A DNA stretch of 64,000 bases from Symbiodinium kawagutii. Taxonomy: Eukaryota > Sar > Dinophyceae > Suessiales > Symbiodiniaceae. The notes below the pieces were generated by a model that saw nothing but the letters and a program-made list of their open reading frames with translations, was not told where the DNA came from and ran no database searches. Positions 53,224-63,823 of this stretch are shown one piece after another (within the stretch, counting starts at the first letter, position 1; the number at the start of each line of letters is the position of its first letter). The stretch spans positions 520,114 through 584,113 of the forward strand of contig VSDK01015162.1 in NCBI GenBank assembly GCA_009767595.1. Reading direction: 5' to 3'. The position numbers were made by a program, and so were the translations under genes.

Positions 53224-53554
53224 AGAGTTTGAACATAGATTTGCCATCGACCTTGCCACGACAAGAATCCACAAGAGCTGTGAGGTGGAAATGATCAAAA
53301 TATATCTTGCAACGGAAGGAGAAGCGTACCCCAAAGCCAGGGGACAGCTTGAGGATGCGTGACGCTTCCAGGTCTCAATCCGACCCGGGGTGCTTTCAAG
53401 GGCACAATCCGATGCAGAGTGCGAGTCTTGGAGTTTCAGGAGGACAGCCGTGGTGGAAGACTTGCAGCATTTTGCAGCTGGCAAAGCTGGGGGAATAAGA
53501 TGGATGCTACACGATTTGACCCTCAAGATTCACAGAAACAATACGGGATGTTAA
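53224..53554 (+). CDS. Two exons joined by a probable GC-AG intron
   Basis: Exon about 53224-53347 (HRFAIDLATTRIHKSCEVEM, then IYLATEGEAYPKARGQLED) and a terminal exon 53372-53554 (after ACGCTTCCAG, VLSRAQSDAECESWSFRRTA, then GGIRWMLHDLTLKIHRN, TAA). A phase-0 join requires the intron to start GCGTGA, leaving a 24-nt intron, which is suspiciously short, so the junction may differ. The minus strand is open for 187 codons over the same bases (52963-53526). Confidence 0.5.
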
Positions 53555-53878
53555 ACATTGTGTGATTTGTTATGTGATTTGGTATCTTGAACACTGTGTA
53601 TCAAAACTCGCACAAGAGGAACACCGAGGGCTTCAGACAACGTGAGAAGGATATGCTTTGTTCTCTCATCTCTAGAGCTTGAGCTTTCTGAGATGGTTCA
53701 AATGGGTTCAATCCATTTTGGTCTACAGGCCAAATGCAAAAAGCTCGGTTGGAGCTTCAGAAACGTTTGGAGAATCCATATTTTTTGCGGTGTGCATTGT
53801 CAATTGTGCCCATCATCACAAGTGAGATACAGTGAGCAATTCCTTTGGAGCTGATTCCCTTGCCTTCGTTTTTTGCAG

Positions 53879-53950
53879 CCTGAATCGAGGCAACCTGCAG
53901 ATCCCTGGGAACTTTTGAAGTCCCTGGAAGGCGAAGCATCGTCGTGTTGA
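53879..53950 (+). CDS. Terminal exon with strong acceptor
   Basis: After CGTTTTTTGCAG the frame PESRQPADPWELLKSLEGEA ends at TGA 53948. The acceptor is among the best in the window. The upstream exon is not assigned. Confidence 0.5.
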   Translation, partial: PESRQPADPWELLKSLEGEASSC

Positions 53951-54209
53951 GACCTATCTATCCAAGTAAAATCAAGTATTGATAGATTATGTTTGATATG
54001 CATATACTTCTACTTATTATGTATTCATTCATTTATGTCCTTTCTTAATACATCATGAATATTTCGATATGTTTTCCATTTGTACCGGTATGTTATTGTT
54101 TGCAATTAACACCGGGATACTTGATCTATCGGCAGGGTCTTGAAAGTTTTGAAGCGGTAGCGATGGGCTGGGAGGCTGGGAATGGGGGTGGAGACACAGC
54201 TCCTTGCAG

Positions 54210-54296
54210 GTGACGTCCAATGGCGCGAAGAAGAAGCTGCAAGGCTGTTGAGCCGATCTGCCTTAGAGGCATTGAGCCAATGGTTTCAACCTGCAG
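54210..54296 (+). CDS. Symmetric internal exon, unidentified
   Basis: After GCTCCTTGCAG the frame VQWREEEAARLLSRSALEAL continues to an end at G/GTGCCA. Both boundaries are phase 1 and the other frames are poorer. Helical, charged. Confidence 0.6.
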
Positions 54297-54404
54297 GTGC
54301 CACTTCTTCGTGCTCCTTTCATGCTCACTTTGCCAATCTTTGTCATTTATAATTTATGTTATTCATTTATCATGTTTATCCATTAGAAGGTTTGCACTCT
54401 AACA

Positions 54405-54818
54405 TTGATCTACTGCAAAGGAGGTAAAAACTGTGTGTCACGAAAATCCAGAACATATCACAACAGCATGAAAGATGTGAAAGTTATCCGCCATTCTGTC
54501 ACTGTATGGCTGAAGTCTTTATCTCTGCTGTGTAGACTGGGCATGACAAGTGTAGACTGGGCTCTTGTGTTCAGCATGAAATTGAGAATTTTCCAAATGC
54601 TGAGAGAATGCATCGCAACGGCAGGCCGCAGATTGTGCGTCGAGACCTCTGACAATGTTGACGAGGCCTTGGACGCATTGCTGGAGGATGAAAAAGCGCA
54701 TGTGGTCGACTTCCTTTCTGACCGTGAAGTACCAGGCCGCTTCGGCAAACTCCAAAAATACATCAATCAAATCAAATCCCCAACAAAATCCAAGGACATC
54801 TTTGGGTTGAAAGTTTGA
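54405..54818 (+). CDS. 137-codon frame with a helical C-terminus
   Basis: The right half is strongly coding-like: RRLCVETSDNVDEALDALLE, then AHVVDFLSDREVPGRFGKLQ, to TGA 54816. The left half may be intron read-through. May be the exon that follows 54210-54296. Unidentified. Confidence 0.55.
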   Translation: MIYCKGGKNCVSRKSRTYHNSMKDVKVIRHSVTVWLKSLSLLCRLGMTSVDWALVFSMKLRIFQMLRECIATAGRRLCVETSDNVDEALDALLEDEKAHVVDFLSDREVPGRFGKLQKYINQIKSPTKSKDIFGLKV

Positions 54819-55430
54819 CGACCTGCAGTGGAATTATATATATATATCCTGTGCATCTCTTCAATGTTTTTCAAAAGTGTAAAATTCGGTCTTGAGCCTG
54901 ATTTCTTGTAAAATCTAACCAAGAGCTCGGTGCAGAATCTGCAGAATAGATGCACATTTCCATCAGGATTCTTGAGGCATTTACGTACTGGCTGATGACC
55001 CTATTTGGTGTTGACTCGCTCCTTCACTTCTTTTCTAGTTGTGGGAAGTGAAAGCATGATTCCTGGGTATGCAATATATTGTTCGCTTTGGGAAGATTTT
55101 GGTTTGTTGATTGCAACAGGGCTCTCCTTGCGAGAGATGTCAGAGTTTCATGTTAACAACGAGGTCTCGTGAGCCGTATTTTTTGGCAAGCAGAACTCTA
55201 TTTACGCAACTTTCAGCAGGCACCGCAGGGTATTGCAGGTTTGGGATCAATTGGCAATATTCGGCATTGGCTCAGCATGATTGATTTGTGCTGAATTGCC
55301 AGGTCGGTTTCATACCTCATATATATATAAATCTCTGGTCATTTTCATCGCTTCTCCATGCTTGAAGATTGCAAGGCTTAGATCGTTCCAAGTGGTTGGT
55401 ACATGTTGGTACACCGTCTCTCTACTGTAA

Positions 55431-55619
55431 GAGATTCCAGCAGAGTCTTACAATGTGGGAACCGTGCAGGTTGCCGGAGAAGCACCAGTCGAAGAGTTCC
55501 AGCAGACGGCAAAGGTTGTTGAACAAGAGGTGGCACCACAAGGATCGCAGGCCGAGGCACGAGCGGTGAAGGTTGCACTCCAAAAGCAAAATCAATTGAG
55601 ATGTGTTGAGAAATGTTGA
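55431..55619 (+). CDS. Probable exon, Gln/Val/Ala-rich helix
   Basis: The frame contains YNVGTVQVAGEAPVEEFQQT and AKVVEQEVAPQGSQAEARAV and ends TGA 55617. The codon pattern is regular, while the two other plus frames are less protein-like. Probable acceptor ACTGTAAG or TTCCAG. Unidentified. Confidence 0.55.
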   Translation, partial: EIPAESYNVGTVQVAGEAPVEEFQQTAKVVEQEVAPQGSQAEARAVKVALQKQNQLRCVEKC

Positions 55620-56562
55620 GAATCAATGCATATCGGCATATCAAAAAGGAGAACTCCCATGAACTATGAACTTCCATGAGCTTCCATGATTTCGTTTCTG
55701 TTTTGTTTTTGTTGCTACTAAATGAAGCAAAACCTGGATGCTAGGCAGCCTTGGGAGTTCTCTTGGCACGACAGCAATTTGTGGCCGCCTGTCGCTTTGG
55801 ATACTTCCTTCGGCGTTGCCAGCAGCGGCTACGACTGGAGAGAGTCGTGAGCCTTGGACAGAGCTGAGCATGTTGGATTTCCAGTCATTTGTTTAATGAT
55901 GTTAAAGGAACTAAGGAACTACCTGTAAAAAGGTGTAGTTGGGCAATCTCAAACGCGATGGAACTTATTTGATGATTCAAAGCAGTGTGGAAGTTGGTGG
56001 AAGTTTATTCGTGACCAGCGAAGCGTTTTTGTCATGCGAGTTCGATGCTCGGAGTGGCCTGCTGAGTTCCTAGGAATGGTGAGAAGTCTTTGGAGCAGCA
56101 TCTCAGTCGAGGTTTAGGATGTTTACACAGAACTTTACTGAATTTACTTACTTTGACTATATTAGTTTGCATTATGTTTGCTTGCAGTCGTTGGGCTCCA
56201 TGGGACTTTTACTCCAGTGTGACCAAACCACTGCTACCTTGGCATTCTTCGTCACCTCTTACAGCGCGCTTGCCACATCATAGTATGAAGCTAAGAAGCC
56301 TAAAGAATCGAAGAGGGTCACTGGTGAAAGTTAGGACATTTGAATGTATTTAAGATGTTTCAAGATTCACTCTGTCACTTTTTGTCTTCTGTAATCGGGC
56401 TATTTGCCAAATTCTTTTTGTGCTAGTAGTCCTTTTTGAGTGCCTTTTCTGCACATAGTTTTGGCATTTTTTTCAGTGCGGCTACAGTAGCATTTTCGTA
56501 TTTGTCAGTCCTATGGCATGAAATGCATGAAGCATGTGTACAAATTGGTGCATGCCGCTTAG

Positions 56563-57074
56563 TTCAAAGACATAGTGAGGTATCTGACAGATATGGACGC
56601 TCAAGAGCAAGTGGAGCTAGTGCGGGGTGCAAGCCGAGAAGTCATTTCTGCTGCAGAGGCGTCAGTGTGTCATCCAAGTCGGAATGTCATATTTTGGCGT
56701 TGCTGGTATCCCTTGGGCTGGTTTGGCATTGCATCAAATTTGATTCGCTCTGATTTCTATGTTCTTTCTTCACTGTCACTGTGACATCTTTGACTTGCAC
56801 GTTGCAAAAACAAGGTGTCCTATTTCCGATTTCTCTCCTATGTTCAATTCACATTTGTTTATTTGTATGTATTTGTATGTGTATATGTGCTTTGAGAATA
56901 TATTTCTTATATCTTCTTTTATACGTTTTATATCTCTGTTTGTTCTTTCGAGAGGCTCGTGCCACAGATCTCTTTGGAACGTTGTCAGAGCTGCTCCGTG
57001 AACGGGGCGAGTTGGAGCTCACCGCAGAGGGTCGAGTCAGGTCGATCGATTGGGAAGTCTTTGACCGAGTTTGA
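56563..57074 (+). CDS. Two exons joined by a GC-AG intron, unidentified
   Basis: Exon 56563-56658 (after ATGCCGCTTAG, YLTDMDAQEQVELVRGASRE, ending SAAE) and a terminal exon 56955-57074 (DLFGTLSELLRERGELELTA, ending DWEVFDRV, TGA). They join at a codon boundary if the intron starts GCGTCAGT and ends CGAGAG before GCT. Both halves are clearly coding-like. Family not recognised. Confidence 0.65.
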
Positions 57075-57292
57075 CCTGAAAATGGATGTGTTTTTGGGGA
57101 GAAAGGAAGGCATGCCATGTGCCCTCTGAAAATGTGCACGTGCAATTCCCAACTCCTGAGGTCAGTTGTCAAATTTAGCCATGATCAACCTTGAATACTG
57201 GGAGACCTGATATATAAATTCCAAGGCATTTGAAAGACTTCAGTTGACTGTTATTTCTTTTGCCGTGTCTTTCTGCCTTCTCTTGGCCACAG

Positions 57293-57433
57293 GGCCATGC
57301 TGCCAATACGAATTGCATATGTCATTCTATGAAATTGTGTGGCTTGTCTTGGAGCTTTGAGCTCAGGCTCAGTGTGGAAGCTGTAGTCTTCGGAGCTGCC
57401 CTCTTCGATGCCGAGGTCGGTGAGCGAAATTGA
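57293..57433 (+). CDS. Probable exon, unidentified
   Basis: After TCTCTTGGCCACAG the frame GHAANTNCICHSMKLCGLSW continues to LRLSVEAVVFGAALFDAEVG, with TGA 57431 or an earlier GTCGGT/GTGAGC donor. A minus frame (57322-57567) overlaps. Confidence 0.5.
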   Translation, partial: GHAANTNCICHSMKLCGLSWSFELRLSVEAVVFGAALFDAEVGERN

Positions 57434-57577
57434 AGCAGAGTAGCCGAGAAGTAGTGGAGAAATATAGAGAATGACAGAATTAGTGGAAAAAATGAAAACA
57501 ATGTTTGTAAATGTTTGTAATATGTAATGTTATGAAACGCTCTACTGCGGACGTCATGTCCTGCCATGCTTCACCAG

Positions 57578-57656
57578 GGCAGCCAATCCCAATGCAGACT
57601 GTGTGGTCCTGGTAGTGGCAACGGCAAGGGAAGGAATCATGCAATTCTTTTGCTGA
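57578..57656 (+). CDS. Probable exon, hydrophobic strand
   Basis: After CTTCACCAG the frame AANPNADCVVLVVATAREGI ends at TGA 57654. VVLVVATA looks like a buried beta strand. Phase relative to the preceding exon is not settled. Confidence 0.45.
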
Positions 57657-57719
57657 CCACACAGAACTTAGCAAATAGGTTTGCAGGCCTTCTGATTTGC
57701 ACAAGTTGACGCAGCATCC

Positions 57720-58350
57720 GTAGAACAGTTCGCAACCTTCAAGGAATCACCGATGAGCAGCATTTTCTACCAACTTGTGGTGCATGATCATGCGCACTTT
57801 CCGCGTTTCGAACTTGTCACATTATCTTACACATCTTACTAGCATTGCCCATGCATTGGAGGAAGCCGAATGAAGACGTTCAGAATCGCTCAGAATAGCT
57901 TGGCTTGCATCCATCCGATCTCATCACATGGCAGGAAAAGGCATCAAAGCACTACTCTCTGACCTTCTCTGACTTTGGAAGTCGGCACTGACAAAGATTC
58001 AGAAAACAGTGCGAGCAGAATCATATGAGGTTGCATACATGCGATCGCGCGAAGGTATAGCCAGCTGACAGTGGTATAGTCTGTGTGCCAATGTTCAGTT
58101 CGCCTGGTAACGAGATAAAATTTGTTCCAAGGCAGTTCTTGCTTCATTACATGACAATTAGATAGATGTCTACCAGGCATGTGTCAGGCTCCTTGGTGAC
58201 TTGATAGGGTTGAACTTGAATGATACCGCTCCTATGAAGGGAGCTGTAATTTCTGGTACTTTGTCGGTTCCCTCAAGATGGCTTGAGGACTGTTGAGACC
58301 ACTTGCCGTGTGTAAGCTGTGTAGAGTGCCATGTTGAAACTGAGTTTGAA
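57720..58350. other. Spacer, no gene recognised
   Basis: No frame with splice support on either strand. A minus frame 57944-58180 is open but unremarkable. Confidence 0.45.
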
Positions 58351-58355
58351 ACGAT

Positions 58356-58634
58356 TTGCAATCAGGCCACTTGCTCGCCAATGCGGAGGGAGCATGTTCC
58401 GAATCGCTTTCAGGCTGGTCAGTTCTGATGCAAATGTTGCTATCTTTTTTAATCAGAATTGTGATCCAAAGTGTTCAACTTAAAAAGCTGCGGGTTGGAG
58501 ACGACTGGAGAAGACGACTTCTCGATGGGAATCAATCTTTGCCAGGTTGTCATGACTCTCCTTTTGCTTGGAACGGTGCGGATGCCCACTTCGCAAGCGT
58601 TTCTATTTTTATGTTCTTCAAAATGTACAATTGA
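58356..58634 (+). CDS. Candidate exon, frame undecided
   Basis: A 92-codon frame (LRVGDDWRRRLLDGNQSLPG) overlaps a second (KSCGLETTGEDDFSMGINLC, from 58471). Both are protein-like; no splice sites decide. Confidence 0.35.
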   Translation: MQSGHLLANAEGACSESLSGWSVLMQMLLSFLIRIVIQSVQLKKLRVGDDWRRRLLDGNQSLPGCHDSPFAWNGADAHFASVSIFMFFKMYN

Positions 58635-58762
58635 TATGATAGTGCTGGTGATCATCACATTGTCGGCTACATGTACATGATGAGTGTCCAGACGATGTCC
58701 TGGTCATGTTGGAATCATTATCATATCATCATCAGACCATCATTTTCGTGTCATAGTATCAT

Positions 58763-58763
<1 letters not shown>

Positions 58764-58830
<67 letters not shown>

Positions 58831-58831
58831 A
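58764..58831. repeat. (CAT/ATC)n microsatellite
   Basis: About 22 perfect trinucleotide copies. The poly-Ser and poly-His frames over it are artefacts. Confidence 0.97.
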
Positions 58832-58899
58832 TCACGATTGCCATCATGGGCTATTGGCCTGTACTATCATCAAAATATCAACATAGATCAATAATAGTG

Positions 58900-59879
58900 T
58901 CTTTCGTATCATATTAGGTGGCACCACCCCAGCAGTCATTTTTAGTATTCCCTGTAAGCTCAAGCTGGGTTTGAAGTTCCACCCAATAAGAAAGAACACT
59001 GATACCAGAAGGAAACAATAATGATAAGACGTACGGAAAAACGATGGCAGAGGAAAAACAATCAATAGCCTGATTGCAAGACAAGTAAAGAGAAATAGGG
59101 TTTCTATACAGTGATCATGCGATCACCATATCATCAGTATCATACTCAATTCATGACAATCACACATCACCATATTCAGTGTCGAATTATATTAGTACCA
59201 TCAAGACAAGAGATCATCGTCTCATTATCATGATATGTTAGCGCTCGCATCATCAGGTGCAGATTGCCATCTATATCAGTCACAATGAGATCACGGTCAT
59301 ATACCACTATATGTACATTATATATATATATATCATTACATTACATTATCAGTTCATCATTCCTACAAGATTGTCATCATGGTCATGGCACATATCATCA
59401 TTGTAGCATGGTATTTTAGTCAGTTTATCATCATGGAGACCATCAGCATCATGGCATCATTACATAGTTTGGCTGTTTACATCTATATCATCATAAGATG
59501 ACTAGGTGTTGTCATGTCATCGTTTAAAAAAGAGCCACTATAGCTTTGTCAGTTCACCGCGTCATATCATCATCATGCTCTTGTCAATGTTACGTTATCG
59601 TAATATGTCGTACTTAGTCACATTGCCGCTACCATCATTTCATATTACGTGTTGTCGCCATTGTCCAGTCTACAATCAGGACACAATCACATCATCATCC
59701 TCGCGTCATAGATGATCACATGTTTATTCTACCACTGCTCATTGTATTATCATTTAGCATTAGCATCATCACTGTCATGACGCCACTGCCCACATGATAC
59801 AATCAAATCACGGTCAAAAACATTATCACAGCATCAATGCAATCAACATGTTTGTCATCAATGTGTTATGCGTATACAG

Positions 59880-59920
<41 letters not shown>
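58900..59920. repeat. ATCA-rich cryptically simple tract ending in a second (ATC)n array
   Basis: The whole kilobase is dominated by ATCAT, CATCA and TCATG words, with a TATATATA run near 59320 and a perfect ATC array of about 13 copies at 59880-59920. No exon seen. It looks like an old, decaying microsatellite expansion. Confidence 0.8.
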
Positions 59921-60101
59921 GAAAATTTCCTCTGAGTTGACCGGATGCTGATCTGCGCCAAGCCATGAACGTCGTTAAAGCATCTTAAAACGATGCTTGA
60001 CCCATTGAAAGCATTGACACAACAGACTTTAAGCTTGGACATTGCTGGACTGCTCATGTCAATGTGCAATTTGAATGGCAGCTGTTTCCAGGCCGTTTCA
60101 G

Positions 60102-60326
60102 ATGGGCAAGAAGGCCACGGCCACCGTTGTAGACGAGTCGCAGCAGAACCCACAAGACTCCACATTGACAAAATTTGAGAAATCAATTGTAGACTTTGCA
60201 TTGTCAATTTTGTCAAATCTAGAGCCAATACTCAAGCAGTGTTGCAGCAAATTCTTGGCTTGGACGGAGAGCAGCTTCGTTCAAGGTTTGACCAGTAGAG
60301 AATCTCCTCACAACAAGTTGTATTAA
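60102..60326 (+). CDS. ATG-initiated exon directly after an acceptor
   Basis: CCGTTTCAG is followed at once by ATG: MGKKATATVVDESQQNPQDS, then FEKSIVDFALSILSNLEPIL, to TAA 60324. A start codon next to AG would suit a first coding exon receiving a trans-spliced leader, but this is inference. Unidentified. Confidence 0.5.
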   Translation: MGKKATATVVDESQQNPQDSTLTKFEKSIVDFALSILSNLEPILKQCCSKFLAWTESSFVQGLTSRESPHNKLY

Positions 60327-60372
60327 GTTGTATCGATTTGTCAGGAAATTTCTCTAATGTGTGGAACCTCAG

Positions 60373-60558
60373 GAATTCAAGGGCTCAGAATGGCTGATAT
60401 GGATTGCAGCTGCATGTACTTTGTTACTTAGTCCTTTGGACGATCAAACATGTGTTTTCTTTACTGACTTGAGTGCTGTCTTTGTTGCAGTGCAAAGCCG
60501 AAATTCTTTGCCTATAAAGTCACATCCAGATAGTGTGGCAGTATGTCAGAGTCATTGA
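60373..60558 (+). CDS. Candidate exon, unidentified
   Basis: After GGAACCTCAG the frame EFKGSEWLIWIAAACTLLL continues to TGA 60556. It contains a hydrophobic segment. May follow 60102-60326. Confidence 0.4.
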   Translation, partial: EFKGSEWLIWIAAACTLLLSPLDDQTCVFFTDLSAVFVAVQSRNSLPIKSHPDSVAVCQSH

Positions 60559-60599
60559 TACTGGAGTACAAGTAGTTTGTAGTCTCTGGTCAAATTCAA

Positions 60600-61260
60600 G
60601 GCGACAACAACAATGACGCAAACAACGAGTACAACATTTTCTGCACAGAGCCCAGCAATTGCACTGTTGCCATTAGCAATTGCACTGTTGCCATTTATTG
60701 CCTGTGTGACATCTCTTTGTTCAAAGAGTTTCCATCCATTTCCTACTTGATTGGATGCCCATGGATGTTGCGACTGTAAGCGCGTCCCTTCAAGCTTCCT
60801 AAGCAATGGCTGCCAGGACCCATTCCAACACCTTTGCGGCTCCCTTCAATGAAAGCCATACATGTCACGAGTTGGAAGCAACTTGACGATTTGAAGGATG
60901 TTTTTTGGTATCTCTCGAGCACACCCCAACGTAGCTTGAGATGAAAATGGCATCAACAACAAGAAGTGTATGTGATTGTTCGACCACTAGCAACAAAACA
61001 GCGACGACAAAAACGTAGAGCAACAACAACGGAAGAGGCAACCCCCAAACAAACCACAGAAGCAACAGCTGTAACAACAACCACATGGACAAGAACAGCA
61101 GCACCAAGAGCAGCCACTACAAAAACTAAAGTAAGCCAACAGCAACTAGAAAAGACCGCTAATACCAACAACGACTACTTGTGATGCTAAGCTTAACTCC
61201 TGCCACCACTGCTGCCCAAAGGCACTATTACTGCTGCTAGCGCTTTTTGAACTGCCACTA
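60600..61260. repeat. CAA/CAG-rich cryptically simple tract
   Basis: Built from ACAACAACA, AGCAACAAC and GCACTGTTGCCA duplications (60658-60696). Long frames on both strands (Thr-rich plus, Leu/Val-rich minus) are products of the repeat. Confidence 0.75.
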
Positions 61261-61390
61261 CAACGTTTGTACATGAGAAGTCTTATGTAAGTCTTACAAT
61301 TGTAAAGTAAAAATGACCATGATAATCATTTATCACTTATCACAATTAACTAATTTATGTTGATAATCATCATCATGACAACAGCTGTAA

Positions 61391-61588
61391 CAGCGGAGAC
61401 GACAACAACGAGGACCAAGGTGGAACGAAGCAATCCCTGCAGTGGCCAAAGTTTGCTTGAAGCATGTGCTTGTGATTGTAAGCATCACAGTTGTGGATCT
61501 GGATTTCTTATCTGAAAAACCACTTAAATCATCTTACAACTGGTTGATTGCGTTGATTTTGGGAGGATTATGCAGGTCACACCCATAG
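61391..61588 (+). CDS. Candidate exon with two hydrophobic segments
   Basis: A 65-codon frame contains HVLVIVSITVVDLDFL and WLIALILGGLC, ending TAG 61586. The other frames also read plausibly near the start. A two-pass membrane piece is possible. Confidence 0.35.
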   Translation, partial: QRRRQQRGPRWNEAIPAVAKVCLKHVLVIVSITVVDLDFLSEKPLKSSYNWLIALILGGLCRSHP

Positions 61589-61901
61589 AGGCACCTCTGA
61601 ACTATACTTTTTCAAATAAACACAGACTTTCATTACATTTCCATAATATGTTCATGCTACCGCTTTGGCTTAATAAACGGCTATACAATTCATTTGGATT
61701 ACCAGGATTGATTCATCAGCGGCAGGGTCTGACGGGTTGACGTTCATCATGGATCACAGCGGTCCGTCCCACATATGTGAATGTATTTGCACATCATGAT
61801 CATTGTTGAGATGTTTTATAGTTCGCATAGCTTTGAACTGGTTTGGAATAAATAAGGACAGCTCGTTTCGATTTTGACTCTGCATCATTGCCATGGCTAA
61901 G

Positions 61902-62335
61902 GTATCAAGAACAAGGATCCCCGGCGGGCTTTACAAGAAGCCATGACTCTTTGGGAATTCAAGGGTCCGTCACCATGGGCGGTAGAAAACCAGCAGTGCT
62001 GCAGTGAGGTCGACATGTGTTTTGTCCATCAGAAGACGAGTTGGCAAAAAATGGTAAAAAAAGTATGTATAGACAATTGTAGAGATGTACAAGCACACAA
62101 TATAACCAAATATATGATATGATATACGATGTAAACATATGAAAACATTATATATTTTGAATTTCCTATTTTAAACTCCCAAGTTTGCCTTTCCGAGCTC
62201 TCAAGACCGCTGCAGGACCTCAACAACCTGTACACAGTGCGGCTCTCAGGACTGCAGCTGAAGCACTTTATGAAAAGGTGTGACGAAATGACAGAATTTC
62301 AGAATGATCAATTCATGTTTATACTGTATATATAC

Positions 62336-62368
<33 letters not shown>

Positions 62369-62596
62369 CATATATATATATACATATATATATATTGTCT
62401 ATATCAATATTATGATGTACATGTGCTATAGTGTATATACTGTACGTTCATATCAATTATGCTTGCCTTTGCACATTATTAAGCTGTCCAGACACTGGTT
62501 GACAAGCCCCTCAAGCAGGATCGCCCTCATATGCTTTGCATTTTGTCGTTGTGTCCCTTTATGTCCAACTTCAACGAGCGCAGAGGTCAAGTTTGA
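61902..62596 (+). CDS. Three-exon chain, unidentified
   Basis: Exon 61902-62053 (after CCATGGCTAAG, NKDPRRALQEAMTLWEFKG, then CCSEVDMCFVHQKTSW, donor GTAAAA), an exon ending at 62277 (ALKTAAGPQQPVHSAALRTA, donor GTGTGA) and a terminal exon 62484-62596 (VDKPLKQDRPHMLCILSLC, TGA). All three are coding-like, but phases at the second junction do not match a simple AG acceptor. The AT microsatellite lies in the second intron. Confidence 0.5.
62325..62400. repeat. (TA)n/ACATATAT microsatellite
   Basis: Compound TATACATATATATATA units over about 75 bp, inside a probable intron. Confidence 0.95.
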
Positions 62597-62866
62597 CGAC
62601 CACTGCCACAACTGTCACTCGAAGCCAGGGCCCTGAGATGTCAAAGACACAAAGTGCCTTGACATCACCCGGGTTCATCTGACAACTCGACCTAGACCCA
62701 TCTAGACCCTCCAAATTAGTTCATGTTTTCAGGTTTCAAGTTATATACCTTGAACATCCTTGAACTACAGACATGGTGTTTCTGAGCTTCAGGCACAAGG
62801 ATGAGGCACCAGGATGAGAGATTTTTGTCCCAAGACCATGCAAAACTCAAAATCTAATCGTTTCAG

Positions 62867-63627
62867 CCCCCGAAGAAACTGAAAATGGCTACGTTTGAGA
62901 AAATGTTGGAGAATGGCTACCGTGGAAGCAAAGTGGCTGCTGAGCGAGCAAAAGAAGTCCCTGGCTGGCCTTGTTTCTCAACCACCACTTTTCCAGCTTT
63001 TTGCCGAATGAAAACCCTGAAATGCATTCACAGCCGGGGGTCAACATTTGGAATCAGTAGTTTGTCCCACAAATTTGTTCAAATTCATGCATAATAGGCA
63101 TGCATGTAGTAAACAGTGACGCGCCAGCCCTTATGTCATGGTTTCTTCACAAATGATGTTCTACAGCCGGAAGACAATGAAAACAATCAACATATTATTT
63201 TATTCCGTCCGCATTTTTTGACCGCGCGTCTCTTTTGACAAGGCAATACATCCTTTTTTCAGTAAAGGAACGCTTGATTGCATCTTGAGCTCATCCAAAT
63301 CCAGCTGAGGTACAATTTCAAGCACTATGACTTTGACCTCAACTACAACGGTCATGGCCACATTTTACGTTTGAGTTTGCATTTTTTACGAAGAAGCATT
63401 GAAGCATTTGTTAGTACCAACAAAGGTTGCAATTAAACTCATTAAGCCAACTTTTTTGGTTGAAAGACACTGTAGTCATGATCATGTTGTTCAACTAGTT
63501 CGTGCAGAGTATGACTGAGAGAGCCATTGCGCTCTGTAGAGAGCCTGCTGCATCTTCCAAGGTTCACTTTGTAACAATGGCTGGAATGATCTTGGTGGAT
63601 GTGTCAGCGACTCATGAACCCTTTTGA
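62867..63627 (+). CDS. Four-exon chain, unidentified
   Basis: Exons: 62867 to about 62975 (after ATCGTTTCAG, MATFEKMLENGYRGSKVAAE), 63167-63238 (after GTTCTACAG, PEDNENNQHIILFRPHFLT), about 63293-63436 (RYNFKHYDFDLNYNGHGHI) and 63508-63627 (after GTTCGTGCAG, MTERAIALCREPAASSK, possible donor GTTCAC at 63562). The first, second and fourth have clear acceptors. HYDFDLNYNGHG recalls an EF-hand loop but lacks correct spacing. Confidence 0.5.
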
Positions 63628-63776
63628 TCTTCTCGGGTGCAGCTGGTCAAGAACCACAAACACTTCTGATTATTCTTGGATCTGGAAAAGAAATGGAGAA
63701 TAAGATTTGATCCGATATCTTTTTTGATTCCCCACCTGTCAGGTGAGGGTTGTTAGATTTTATCAGAGTTGACTTC

Positions 63777-63822
63777 TCCTCCTCCTCCTCCTCCTCCTCC
63801 TCCTCGTCCTCCTCCTTCTCCT
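63777..63822. repeat. (CTC/TCC)n microsatellite
   Basis: About ten CTC copies, then interrupted CTCGTCCTCCTCC. The Glu-rich minus frame across it is an artefact of the repeat. Confidence 0.95.
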
Positions 63823-63823
63823 C

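Noticed and set aside
58671-58917. Poly-Ser and poly-His frames
   Set aside because: Produced entirely by the CAT/ATC microsatellite.
60865-61184. Leu/Val-rich minus and Thr-rich plus frames
   Set aside because: Products of the CAA-rich tract read on either strand.
63293-63436. EF-hand in HYDFDLNYNGHGHI
   Set aside because: The acidic and glycine positions do not fit the 12-residue calcium loop, so no function was assigned.
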